Shown piece after piece: positions 9,155 through 17,348 of a stretch of DNA of 64,000 nt. Numbering within the stretch: position 1 is the first letter of the stretch; each line of letters opens with the position of its first letter. The stretch is from Methylocaldum szegediense. Its GTDB lineage: Bacteria; Pseudomonadota; Gammaproteobacteria; Methylococcales; Methylococcaceae. The notes beneath the pieces were generated by a model. That model was given only the letters and a program-made list of their open reading frames with translations, had not been told where the DNA came from and did no database searches. The DNA lies in NCBI RefSeq assembly GCF_949769195.1, contig NZ_OX458333.1:868001-932000 (forward strand). Direction: 5' to 3'. A program made the translations under genes and the position numbers.

Positions 9155-9310
9155 GGGCTCTTAATCGCTTCGATGAAAAGTGGTTTCAACGGGAAGTTTT
9201 CGTTAAGCGGACTCGATGCGGGCGCTCAATATTTCGTGATTGCGTTCGATGACCTCAACCAGGCTCCAGACTTCAACACCGTAATCTACGGCCGACTAAC
9301 AGCAGTATGA
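9155..9310 (+). pseudogene. C-terminal fragment of a phage- or surface-type protein
   Basis: Starting just after the IS1380 target repeat, one frame reads SGFNGKFSLSGLDAGAQYFV, then IAFDDLNQAPDFNTVIYGRL and stops at 9308-9310. The style resembles small carboxypeptidase-regulatory-like folds in tail or surface proteins. It overlaps the next ATG by ATGA, as in phage operons. The 5' part is missing. Confidence 0.45.
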
Positions 9311-9420
9311 GCGATTACACGCCGCCCGAGGGCAACGATGTCATTCTCGACTTTGGTGGTGATTGCACGCCGCCAGCCGGGGACCAAATTGTCCCTAATT
9401 TCGGCAGTGACATCCCGCTA
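9307..9420 (+). pseudogene. N-terminal fragment with a repeated YTPPxGD/NFG unit
   Basis: Reads MSDYTPPEGNDVILDFGG followed by a second copy of the unit (CTPPAGDQIVPNFGSD), a tandem motif seen in prophage structural or adhesin-like proteins. Sense ends by about 9420; the open frame beyond has no similarity I recognise. Probably a leftover of the same phage-like module as the preceding fragment. Confidence 0.4.
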
Positions 9421-9633
9421 TCGGCCGACCTGGCTGGCTCTGCGATCTCCAAGCCTACGGTCAGGCGTCCCTTTCCGTTACCAGGAGCTTGGCCGGGTTG
9501 GCAGCATATTCTTCCAGGCTGTTTGAGGCTACCCCGGCTCGCCTCGTCGCCACGACAGCATCCCGCAGCCGATTGTCATCGGTCCTGCCGGTTCGCAGAA
9601 TGTTGGATGGGATTTCTTCGAGCAGGAGTGCGG

Positions 9634-9876
9634 CTAAAGGGCAGCTGTATTGAGAAATTTTTCAGCTGCTTGTTGGGCCTCCGGTGTTCGGTTGGATTGC
9701 CGGAGCCAGGTGGCCACGATATCCGCCGCCGAAACCACTCCACATGGCCCGAGGTTTACTTTGTCCTGCGGGCTCAGGACCCTCTCCCTCCCTTTCGATA
9801 CGCATAGAAGGCCCCGATCCGTCAGGTAGAACTCCCCCACCTTCTCATCAACGAGAACGATGAATTGAACGGTCAT
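9634..9876 (-). CDS. Hypothetical 80-residue protein
   Basis: An ATG start with AGGGG about 7 bases upstream and an 80-residue acidic-to-neutral product beginning MTVQFIVLVDEKVGEFYLTD. I recognise no family. It is divergent from the pilin relic, whose truncated 5' end lies about 45 bases away. It may itself be a relic. Confidence 0.35.
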   Translation of the reverse strand: MTVQFIVLVDEKVGEFYLTDRGLLCVSKGRERVLSPQDKVNLGPCGVVSAADIVATWLRQSNRTPEAQQAAEKFLNTAAL

Positions 9877-9921
9877 TTTCTGCCCCTGGATACGTCACTT
9901 TCTGACCCGGTACCGCGTCAA

Positions 9922-10350
9922 TTGATGATCGTGGTGGCGATCATCGGTATTTTGGCGGCCATCGGTATCCCTGCATACCAGGATTACATCAATCGATCAA
10001 AGGTTACCGAGGCGGTGAACGCGGCGTCGGCCTGCAAGACGAGCGTTATGGAGTTTGCGGCAGCCACCTCAAGATTGCCGGATGAAATTGGGGAAGCGGG
10101 GTGTCAAATTGAACAGACGCAATATGTTGAGTCCGTTGCTGTCGAGGACGGGGTTATCTCAGTCGTACTCCAGAACGTGCATAACGATGTAAACGGCAAA
10201 AAGCTCGTTCTTACGCCGACGAGTGATAAGGATTTGAAAACGAAAGCCGCCGATGGCGATACGATTGTCGCTTGGCATTGCGGCAATGACGGCAACGATA
10301 CCAAACTGCACAAGTACTTCCCGGCAAATTGCCGTAAGGCTCCGCTCTAA
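9922..10350 (+). pseudogene. Type IV major pilin (PilA-like) lacking leader and cleavage site
   Basis: From the codon for Leu at 9922 the frame matches the conserved pilin helix (LMIVVAIIGILAAIGIPAYQ) and continues to a C-terminal disulfide loop (WHCGNDG...ANCRKAPL). The type III signal peptide and the GFTLIE segment needed for prepilin peptidase are absent: the preceding bases encode unrelated sequence. Translation could start at ATG 9925 or upstream, but the product could not be processed or assembled normally. The C-terminal half and terminator are intact, so the 5' loss was a rearrangement. Confidence 0.75.
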
Positions 10351-10367
10351 TCTAGTTGGCTCAATCT

Positions 10368-10395
10368 GCAAAGCTCCTCATTCGAGGAGCTTTGC
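10368..10395 (+). terminator. Strong stem-loop after the pilin relic
   Basis: A perfect 12-bp stem GCAAAGCTCCTC / GAGGAGCTTTGC with a 4-base loop begins 17 bases after the pilin stop codon. The following sequence is only moderately T-rich. Confidence 0.7.
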
Positions 10396-10410
10396 ATCTT
10401 CCTCGATTCT

Positions 10411-10545
10411 CTACTGCTCCAAGTCGGAAAACGCCTCTCCGATAGCAATAAGTCTGATTTTGTCGGCCGCCTTCAGGCGGCGGTGTGTCTCCAAAAGAAT
10501 CCGTTCGTCCGGCTTCAGTACGTATCCGACTCTCTTCTCACAGAC
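10411..10545 (-). pseudogene. C-terminal fragment, unidentified
   Basis: On the minus strand 44 codons read VCEKRVGYVLKPDERILLE, then an amphipathic helix ending AIGEAFSDLEQ and TAG. There is no start codon with a ribosome site and the frame closes upstream. It looks like real protein but too little remains for a family call. Confidence 0.3.
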
Positions 10546-10632
10546 TCAGGGCTGTCGCGTAGGTATAGCGCCGTGTACCGTTCGAATAGGCCATCCGGCT
10601 TGATCATTTAATAGGTTCCGATTTCGCCGGAA

Positions 10633-10839
10633 TCAGGAATACAACCTGATCATCGTCGCAGCTGAAATGCTCACCTCCAGGATTCCGACCCGGCGAAGCG
10701 CATCGAGCGTCTGCTGGCCGACCGGATCCGCGATCAGCTCGACTCGGTTGTAGTCGATCACTTTTTCTTCTGTTCGATCCTTGGTCTTGGTTTCGATGAT
10801 CATCTGATCGGGGCGATTGAGTGCCAAGGCAAGGCGGGT
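10633..10839 (-). pseudogene. Gene remnant cut by the IS256 element
   Basis: About 64 codons (RPDQMIIETKTKDRTEEKVI ... RVGILEVSISAATMIRLYS) run out of the left end of the IS256-family element with no proper start codon; only TTG is available. I interpret it as the 3' end of a host gene truncated by the element. Family unknown. Confidence 0.35.
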
Positions 10840-12226
10840 GAGTAATGGTCAAATTTTGTGTATGGGGAGTTGATCAGGCGGCGACTTTCTCGGCGTCTTC
10901 CTGAACGCCGTCCTTGAACACGACTCCCTCAATGACCTGAGCCAGCCGGGGAATCCCATTCAATCTCCGCCAGTGTCGCTCGGCGCTTTTCACCAGCATG
11001 AACACCATCGCGAGAATACTTCCCCGTGACACGCAGCCTCGCGTTTTAGCGGTTCTGAGCCTCACCGTGGCAAAGGTGGATTCAATTGGATTAGTGGTCC
11101 TCAGGTGAATCCAATGCTCCGCCGGAAAATCGTAGAACGCCAACAGCGTCTCCCGATCCTTTTCCAGGCAGGCCACCGCCTTGGGCTACTTGGGCCGATA
11201 CACCTCGACGAAGTGATTAAACGCGTTCTCCGCTTCCTGCCGGGTGGCGGCCATCCAGATCTCGTGCAACGCCGCTTTGGCTTTGGGCTGTTGGCTCTTC
11301 GGCAGCTTATTGAGCACATTCGCCGTCTTATGGACCCAACAGCGTTGGCCACGGGTGGTCCCGTACACCTGCGGTAAGGCTTTCCAGAAGCCTAAGGCGC
11401 CGTCGCCGATGGCCAGGTGCGGATCAAGGGTGAGACCCCGGGCTTTGAGATCCAACAGCACCTCGCGCCAGGACGGTTCGCTCTCCCGATAGCCATCAGC
11501 CAACGCCAGCAACTCCTTCTTGCCGTCCGCCGTAGCCCCTATCACCACCAGAATGCACTGCGCCGCATCCTCCAACCGCACCCCGAAATGGATACCGTCT
11601 ACCCAGAGATACACATAACGCCGGTTCGACAAATCCCGCCGCGACCAACGCTGATGCTCGTCCTGCCAAGCCTCTTTCAAGCGGCTGATCGTACTCGCCG
11701 ACAGCCCCGGCGCCTCCCGCCCTAACAGCACCGTCAGCGCCTCCTGAACATCCCCGGTCGAGATCCCTTTCAAGTACAACCACGGCAATAACGCCTCAAG
11801 GCTCTGGGGGCGCCGAAGGTACGGCGGCAAAATCGCCGAGGTCAACCAGATCGCCTTCGACCGATCTCGCACCCGCGGCACCTTGACCTCGATAGGACCC
11901 ACACCGGTCTGGATGGACCGCGTCGGTAGATGACCGTTCCGCACCACCCGCTTGGCGCCCATCCGCCGTTTTCTCGTCCTTGAATCGCTCCAGAAAGGCG
12001 GCCACCTCCGCTTCGATCGCCGCCGCCAGCATCCGCTGGGCGCCTTCCCGTAACAACTCCGTTAAGGCATCCGCCACGGGAGCTGGTGCCCCTGGATTCT
12101 TCAACGGAATGATCTTATCGTCACTCATGGCGTATCCGCTCCTCCTGTAGGAATGGATGACCTCCAAGACCATCCGGAATACGCTGCCTACTTCAGCCTC
12201 TCGTCCACAAAATTCGAGGATAACTC
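10840..12226 (-). mobile_element. IS256-family insertion sequence, about 1.39 kb
   Basis: The transposase relic is bounded by imperfect inverted repeats: left GAGTAATGGTCAAATTTTGT begins at 10840, and right CACAAAATTCGAGGATAACT starts at 12206. I see no target duplication, so one flank may have been rearranged. Length and single-gene layout fit IS256. Confidence 0.75.
10874..12128 (-). pseudogene. IS256-family (Mutator-type) transposase, frameshift plus amber
   Basis: The N-terminus (MSDDKIIPLKNPGAPAPVAD) is in one frame and shifts near 11960-11975 into the frame beginning KRVVRNGHLPTR. The catalytic core is present (WVDGIHFGVRLED, then IGDGALGFWKAL and GQRCWVHKTANVLNKLP). A TAG at 11186-11188 replaces the usual Tyr in VYRPKYPKA, after which the frame continues to the conserved TTNPIESTFATVRLRT end. 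Two lesions make it inactive. Confidence 0.82.
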
Positions 12227-12483
12227 CACCGACGGAATCCGCCTACGACGATTGACGCACACCGGGATCGGCTGTGTCTGCCAATTCCTACAGAAAAATC
12301 GGCCATGGATGACAAGCGTTTTGGCCTCGGTTGAAAGAAGATACGGCAGGTTACACACTGCGAATCGTGCGGAAGCAAAGCCGCCGGCAAGCGTTCGCGA
12401 ATCCGTTCAGCGACAACATGCAGAAGGGGTTTGCCCTCAAGGGTTTTTGAACGCTTCATACCAACTGATTTGGGAGAACTCGA

Positions 12484-13096
12484 ATGTTGAGGAATCGACC
12501 TTATCAGGCATTGTTAGGTTTGTTCGTGATTTCGATGGCGATCGCACCCGCTGCGCGGGCGGAGGACGGCGCGTGCGGCGTCCACAGCTTGAAAGGCCGG
12601 TATGGCTTTCAGACCTCTGACCGCGTGGACATGCCGAGCCAAACGACGTCCGGGCGCGTGGTTACCGATCGGCGGCCAGTTCATTTCGCCCATGTTGGGC
12701 ACCTTCGATGCGGGTGGCGAAGGCAATGCATGGATCAAACTCACCGAATCCGGCGACACGATTTCGTCTTCAACCGGTCAAATCGGCGCCACCTATACCG
12801 TCAACCCCGATTGCACAGGCACCATTGAATTCCTGATTGGAGATTCCGGTTCGAAAGCGGACAACAGCGCACCCCACTACGCCTTCGTCCTCAAACGCGA
12901 CAACACGTTCAGTTTTATCAGCACCATCGGCGGTGTCGTCCTGATCGGCTCCGCCTGGCAAATCAGCGATACCCTGAGCGAGCCGATTCCGGTCGGGACG
13001 GCGGCTACAACTGCAATCACTGCACCATGTGGGGACGGTTGTCCCCCGAACAGAATGCGGATTCCCGGAACATCACTTTGCTGGATTCCGTGTTGA
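12484..13096 (+). pseudogene. Secreted protein gene with one frameshift
   Basis: The ATG follows GGGAG by 7 bases and encodes a clear signal peptide (LLGLFVISMAIAPAARA) and a start typical of small secreted proteins with CGVHSLKGRYGF. Around 12655-12680 the sense shifts by one frame into FISPMLGTFDAGGEGNAW, then GATYTVNPDCTGTIEF, which is the conserved beta-rich core of that uncharacterised family. It ends with a Cys-rich tail at 13096. Either a recent frameshift or a sequence error; the rest is undamaged. Function unknown. Confidence 0.6.
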
Positions 13097-13529
13097 GTTG
13101 ACACGGAGGGCACGGCACGCGCACTCTCCGTCTTACCGCCAAATCCGCCCGCCCCCGAACCGCAACCCGCTCATCCTATCTTCCATCCATTCTCCACCCC
13201 CATCGATACTTGCAGATCGACGATTCTTGGCTGACGTTAACCCGTTGGCCAGCGCGGTTGCAAGGTATTGTTAACTTACGGCGAACCATGCGAGCGTTGA
13301 AGAAGGGAGGTCTACGACCGGCGAGCTGCCTTCGCCGGGAAGTAAAATTACGGAACAATCGCCTCGAGTCCGATTACGGCATACTAGGGTTCTCCCGATT
13401 TCCCCTGTCGAATGGTCGGTTGCTGCTGAGAGAGTTCGCGCGAGCATATTTTCAGCTTCGACCGGGTGACACGGACGGGAAAGGTGTTACGGGGGCCGTA
13501 AGAAAAGGCGTTCTGCTATGTGGCGGTCG
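13097..13529. other. Non-coding or decayed stretch
   Basis: No supported gene. It contains a hairpin CCGGCGA/TTCGCCGG near 13319-13340 and otherwise featureless sequence leading into the structured IS605-type end. A long open frame here has no protein character. Confidence 0.5.
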
Positions 13530-13623
13530 GAAGCAGGAACCCTACCCACGCGACTCAGGGAGACTCAATGCCACCCCTGAGCGCGGTAGGATTCTCGGGC
13601 CTTCAGGCCGGGGAGAATGTCAA
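13530..13623 (+). ncRNA. Structured IS200/IS605-type right end, candidate omega-RNA relic
   Basis: Nested stems: CCTACC (13541-13546) with GGTAGG (13585-13590) enclosing CTCAGGG (13554-13560) with CCCTGAG (13575-13581), followed by the GGCCTTCAGGCC hairpin (13598-13609) and GGGGAGAATGTCAA ending at 13623. A terminal TTCAGGCC hairpin with GTCAA is typical of IS200/IS605/IS1341 right ends, which in tnpB elements form the 3' scaffold of the guide RNA. No tnpB gene lies beside it. The call rests on pattern recognition. Confidence 0.45.
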
Positions 13624-13748
13624 ACGGTAAACAACGTTGATCGTATGGCTGCGATCCGCAAAAGGGAGGATTACTCGGAGCACCCAGATATAAGTCCATT
13701 CTTAAATTTGATCCGCACCGCCCGATTCGCGCGGCGATGCGAAAAGAA

Positions 13749-13772
13749 GTAAACTAACCTCTATTAGTTTAC
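13749..13772. promoter_or_regulatory. Palindromic operator of the toxin-antitoxin pair
   Basis: A perfect 9-bp inverted repeat GTAAACTAA (13749-13757) / TTAGTTTAC (13764-13772) with a 6-base spacer ends 14 bases before the antitoxin start. Phd/YefM-type antitoxins normally repress their own promoter by binding such palindromes. Confidence 0.65.
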
Positions 13773-13786
13773 TCACGACACGCACC

Positions 13787-14101
13787 GTGCATATCGTTAA
13801 CATCCACGAAGCCAAGACCCATTTGTCCCGCCTGGTCGATGAGGCGGCGCGGGGGGAAGCGTTTATCATCGCCAAAGCCGGTAAGCCGCTGGTCAAGGTT
13901 GTGCCACTCGATGCCGACGAAATTGGAGTCCATCGTCGTTTGGGATTTATGAAAGGCGAAATCCGAGTTCCGGACGACTTCGATCAGATGGGAGCCGAAA
14001 CCGTCGAGCGACTTTTCCAAGAGCACGACTCAATCTCCCCGGAAGATGATGAGTCGCGATCGGAAGGCGGCATACCCGGGCGTGACCAAGGCAAGCGATG
14101 A
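13787..14101 (+). CDS. Phd/YefM-type antitoxin
   Basis: 104 residues from a GTG start. The N-terminal half (VNIHEAKTHLSRLVDEAARG ... AKAGKPLVKVVPL) is the Phd/YefM DNA-binding and dimerisation fold; the segment with MKGEIRVPDDFDQMGAETVE is the toxin-binding tail typical of PIN partners. The tail continues about 20 residues past the usual end at VERLF. Its stop overlaps the toxin start by ATGA, and a palindrome stands upstream, so autoregulation of the pair is expected. Confidence 0.88.
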   Translation: MHIVNIHEAKTHLSRLVDEAARGEAFIIAKAGKPLVKVVPLDADEIGVHRRLGFMKGEIRVPDDFDQMGAETVERLFQEHDSISPEDDESRSEGGIPGRDQGKR

Positions 14102-14484
14102 ATCTCTTGTTGGATACACATCTTATCTTGTGGGCCGCGGGCGATCCTGACCGACTTTCTGAAGAAGCCCGGCGACTGTTGCTGGATACTGCCAACGAGC
14201 TGTATTACAGTGCCGCCAGTCTCTGGGAGATCACGATTAAACAGACCCTGGGCCGTCCCGATTGTAAGGTCGATGTACATCGCCTATGGCGCATGCTCCC
14301 TCTCAGCGGCTACCGAGAGCTACCTGTTACCGGCGAACACGCCATCGCTATCGAAACTCTCCCGTTACTGCATAAAGATCCTTTCGATCGTCTTTTGTTG
14401 GCACAGGCGCGCGTTGAGAGTTTGACCCTGTTGACGGCCGATCGGCAGCTAGCCGGTTATGGAGCACCGGTGAGGCTTATTTGA
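14098..14484 (+). CDS. PIN-domain toxin (VapC-like RNase)
   Basis: 128 residues with the PIN acidic pattern: D6 in LLDTHLILW, E44 in SLWEITIK, and the C-terminal pair in DPFDRLLLAQA and TADRQL. These coordinate Mg2+ for RNA cleavage. The gene overlaps its antitoxin, forming a type II module inside the accessory region. All acidic residues appear intact, so it is probably functional. Confidence 0.88.
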   Translation: MNLLLDTHLILWAAGDPDRLSEEARRLLLDTANELYYSAASLWEITIKQTLGRPDCKVDVHRLWRMLPLSGYRELPVTGEHAIAIETLPLLHKDPFDRLLLAQARVESLTLLTADRQLAGYGAPVRLI

Positions 14485-14553
14485 GATGTAAGGGGGCGTG
14501 ACAGTATCGGCTTACATGGCGTAGATTGATTTCGTAACAAATTCAATCTGCAC

Positions 14554-14940
14554 GTGATGACACAAGGCGGAAAACGGACCGAGGCTGGGCGGAATTCGAA
14601 GTGGAACTGCGAAACCCGAACAATGCGAGTCCCGGCGCACTTGGTCGGGGAGATCGAGCAATTTATCGAAAAGCGCCTGGGCGAAGTTCTCGAAGTAGTC
14701 CCCGAAACCCAGCCCGCACCCGAACCACTTGAACTGTGGCAGGGCGACAAGCAGTGTCAGGCTAAAACGACAAAAGGCGCTCGATGCCGGTTACCCTCGG
14801 CGGTAGTCCACAAGCTTCAGCATGCGGGCCAAGTTATCGAAATTGGACTGTGCCAGCGGCATCGTGACCAAATCCGACAGGGAATCGAGCCGCAAGTCTA
14901 TCCGTCCGTGTTTGATTCGGTGACAAAAAAAAGCTGCTAG
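14554..14940 (+). CDS. Conserved hypothetical protein of mobile regions
   Basis: 128 residues. The start MMTQGGKRTEAGR and the helix RVPAHLVGEIEQFIEKRLGE resemble small proteins found in plasmids, phages and cyanobacteria with a GGKREGAGR leader and a MRVP helix, whose role is unknown. The middle is Pro-rich (PETQPAPEPLELWQGD), followed by a Cys/His-bearing segment (CQAKTTKGARCRLPS, then GLCQRHRDQI) that could bind a metal. A decayed second copy lies at 56160-56373. Confidence 0.6.
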   Translation: MMTQGGKRTEAGRNSKWNCETRTMRVPAHLVGEIEQFIEKRLGEVLEVVPETQPAPEPLELWQGDKQCQAKTTKGARCRLPSAVVHKLQHAGQVIEIGLCQRHRDQIRQGIEPQVYPSVFDSVTKKSC

Positions 14941-15194
14941 GGAACCGATCTGTTGTTTGCGGTCCACCAGGTTCTTAAAAGGGTTGGCGTCAAAAGGTTA
15001 AACGGCCCAAGCAATTGCCCGTACTCAGGCGCCCTAACCGTGGACACTATCGGAACTCGCCCGGCATAAGCGGCGGCGAGTACCTCATCCAACCGCGCCA
15101 AGCTTTTTCGCTCGGTGAATGGATCGGTAGTGACCAGATTTACTTCTCTAAGGCCGCTCAGATAGGGAGGACCTATGTACAGTTGATAGCGCAT
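14937..15194 (-). CDS. Hypothetical 85-residue protein
   Basis: The ATG at 15194 has GGAG 6 bases upstream and overlaps the stop of an upstream short frame by one base (TAATG), suggesting translational coupling. The product (MRYQLYIGPPYLSGLREVNL ...) has no family I can name. It is plausible as the second gene of a truncated two-gene module from the mobile element that ends at tRNA-fMet. Confidence 0.45.
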   Translation of the reverse strand: MRYQLYIGPPYLSGLREVNLVTTDPFTERKSLARLDEVLAAAYAGRVPIVSTVRAPEYGQLLGPFNLLTPTLLRTWWTANNRSVP

Positions 15195-15328
15195 TAACTT
15201 CTCCACCATGAAACAACAGCTTCGCGCTGCACATCATCCAACCGGCGCCAGCGGTCCTCCGGTTCGCAATCGTTGTAGTCACGAGGCAGAAATTCTGGAT
15301 TGCAGAGCGCCAAGGCGAACATAATCAT
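15194..15328 (-). pseudogene. Short upstream partner or C-terminal fragment
   Basis: 44 codons read MIMFALALCNPEFLPRDYND, then EPEDRWRRLDDVQREAVVSW and end in TAA. In-frame codons extend further upstream (RQQSQ) without a clear start, so it is probably the 3' end of a longer gene. The amino-acid composition is convincingly protein-like; family unknown. Confidence 0.4.
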
Positions 15329-15389
15329 CTGCGACTGCTGGCGGCCACATTGTCAGGAGCTTTGTGCTTGGGATGCCTAGGCTCGGCTC

Positions 15390-15620
15390 GATGAGGCTAA
15401 ACGGAGAATGAAAGAAATCGAGAACTGGCAGCCGACCCAAATGCTGCCCAGAGCCAAAGAGATTTACCGCACCCTGGCTTAACGGCTGGAAAGGATCGAA
15501 GACGTCGCCGACGCGCGTGAAGCGCTGAGGAGCATTCTGGGGGAAGAAATCAAGCTAGTGCCGGAAAACGGCCATTTGTGGACAGAACTCAAAGGCGGCT
15601 GTGCCGCCCTGAGTCAGATA
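15390..15620 (+). pseudogene. Serine site-specific recombinase, C-terminal relic
   Basis: From 15408 the frame reads MKEIENWQPTQMLPRAKEIY, meets TAA at 15480-15482, then continues RLERIEDVADAREALRSILG EEIKLVP. This is the coiled, charged C-terminal region of large serine recombinases, where a helix with ARxALRxILG precedes a small strand. The catalytic domain is gone. It abuts the 3' end of tRNA-fMet. Confidence 0.55.
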
Positions 15621-15624
15621 ACGG

Positions 15625-15701
<77 letters not shown>

Positions 15702-15847
15702 TCGATCTCAAATACTATACCGGAAACGAGGCTTCGATGCAATTAAACGTTAACATCGGACAACACAAGTTAAGGTCTTAGCTCTGATTGCAGTAAGCCG
15801 TTCACCCGGAGCGGAGCCGAAGGTTTCGGGGTAGTGGGGTAGGGCTC

Positions 15848-16360
15848 TTAGATTCCGAATCCGTTTCGAAGCATAACCAGGCAAGCGGCTCCGTAAACGC
15901 CGGCCAACAGATCGTCGAGCATGACGCCGAGCCCGCCATGGATGGTGCGGTCCAAATCGCCAATGGGCCATGGTTTCCAGATGTCGAAGAGGCGGAAAGC
16001 CAGGAAGCCTAGGAGCACCCATTGCCAGGACGCCGGCGCGAACATCATGGTGATCAGGAAGCCGATGATTTCATCCCAGACGATGCCTGGGTGATCTTGA
16101 ACCTCCAGCCGTCGCTCGCATCGTCCGCAGATATAAACGCCGGCGATCGCGAGGGCGATGACTATGGACGCGTAAAGCGGTCTGCCTAGGCCAGCCACAA
16201 GCCAATAGATCGGGATGGCGGCGAGTGTTCCGAAGGTTCCGGGTGCAATCGGCGAAAGTCCGGAACCAAAGCCGAAAGCTAGGAAACACACGGGATCGCT
16301 GAAGATTTCTGCCGGTTTTACGGTGCGCTGGGTTTTTGTTTTCCTGGCCTGGCTAGTCAT
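15848..16360 (-). CDS. pgpA: Phosphatidylglycerophosphatase A
   Basis: 170 residues from ATG 16360. PgpA dephosphorylates phosphatidylglycerophosphate to phosphatidylglycerol in the inner membrane. The signature region DPVCFLAFGFGSGLSPIAPG with TFGTLAAIP, several hydrophobic helices and the VWDEIIGF acidic motif are visible. An upstream in-frame ATG would add 16 residues inside thiL; the shorter start gives the usual family length and an 8-base overlap with thiL. It closes the rib-nusB-thiL cluster. Confidence 0.92.
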   Translation of the reverse strand: MTSQARKTKTQRTVKPAEIFSDPVCFLAFGFGSGLSPIAPGTFGTLAAIPIYWLVAGLGRPLYASIVIALAIAGVYICGRCERRLEVQDHPGIVWDEIIGFLITMMFAPASWQWVLLGFLAFRLFDIWKPWPIGDLDRTIHGGLGVMLDDLLAGVYGAACLVMLRNGFGI

Positions 16361-17315
16361 TTGAAAAATGCTGATAACCGTTACGGGAAAGTTCAATAGA
16401 TCGGCCATCTTTGAACAACATCAGCCGTGCCTGAGGCTCGATGCGGCCGATCCGGGCGTATGGACAAGCTACCGATCTAAGGCGGGCCTCCAACTCATCG
16501 CGATTTGCCGGTGGAACGGTAAAACAAAGTTCGTAATCGTCGCCTGCCGAGAGAGGCATACTCCAGTCGCCCGTTTCAGCGAGGTAACGGCGCACCCCAT
16601 CTGGCAAGGGCAGCTGCTCCCAATCGAGCGTTGCACCTACGCCGCTAGCTTCCAGAATATGCCACAGATCGGCGGCCAGCCCGTCAGATACGTCGATACA
16701 ACTGCTCGCCAATCCGCGCAGTTTCAAGCCGATGTCGACTCGGGGTTCCGGTCTTTCGAGATGCCGTATTGCTGTTGGGTCTTCGATGGCTGTTTTTCCT
16801 TGGAGAATCTTGAGTCCCATGCCTGCCGCGCCCAACTCACCGGTCAAGTAAATCAGGTCGCCGGGGAGGGCGCCTGACCGGCGTAGTGCCCGGTCGCGCT
16901 CGACGAGACCCATGGCTTGGACCGTGAGGGTCAAAGGTCCACGTGTGGTATCTCCGCCGATCAACTCGACACCATAACGCTCGGCCAAGCCAAAAAAACC
17001 TCTCGCGAAGCCTTGCAGCCAGGCTTCGTCGCAATGAGGAAGGGTCAGTGCGAGCGTGGCCCATCTGGGTTCTGCGCCCATCGCGGCGAGATCGCTGAGA
17101 TTAACGGCCAATAACTTATGGCCTAGATTTTCCGGGTCAACATCGGGCAGGAAATGCACACCTTCCACCATCGTGTCGGTGGTTACGACCAGGTCTTGGC
17201 CTTGCTCGATTTGCAGTAACGCACAATCGTCGCCGACGCTTAAAACCGTGGACGGATGCTTGACCTTTGGCTCTGCGAAAAACCGGCGAATCAGTTCGAA
17301 CTCACCTAAAGCCAT
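16353..17315 (-). CDS. thiL: Thiamine-monophosphate kinase
   Basis: 320 residues. ThiL phosphorylates thiamine monophosphate to the active cofactor TPP with ATP. The AIR-synthase-like fold is clear: N-terminal GEFELIRRFFA, Mg/ATP-binding SVGDDCALL, TTDTMVEGVHF and the C-terminal SCIDVSDGLAADLWHIL and SAGDDYELCF. It lies 33 bases after nusB and overlaps pgpA, as in many proteobacteria. Confidence 0.95.
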   Translation of the reverse strand: MALGEFELIRRFFAEPKVKHPSTVLSVGDDCALLQIEQGQDLVVTTDTMVEGVHFLPDVDPENLGHKLLAVNLSDLAAMGAEPRWATLALTLPHCDEAWLQGFARGFFGLAERYGVELIGGDTTRGPLTLTVQAMGLVERDRALRRSGALPGDLIYLTGELGAAGMGLKILQGKTAIEDPTAIRHLERPEPRVDIGLKLRGLASSCIDVSDGLAADLWHILEASGVGATLDWEQLPLPDGVRRYLAETGDWSMPLSAGDDYELCFTVPPANRDELEARLRSVACPYARIGRIEPQARLMLFKDGRSIELSRNGYQHFSND

Positions 17316-17348
17316 GGCTGTGTGTTGATAGGGAGACTGCCCGAATCG

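Noticed and set aside
9307-9807. A 166-codon protein beginning MSDYTPPEGN
   Set aside because: Only the first 35-40 codons look like protein; the rest drifts, so it is listed as a fragment.
13210-13752. A 180-codon open frame before the toxin-antitoxin pair
   Set aside because: Composition is not protein-like, no ribosome site, and it covers the structured IS605-type end.
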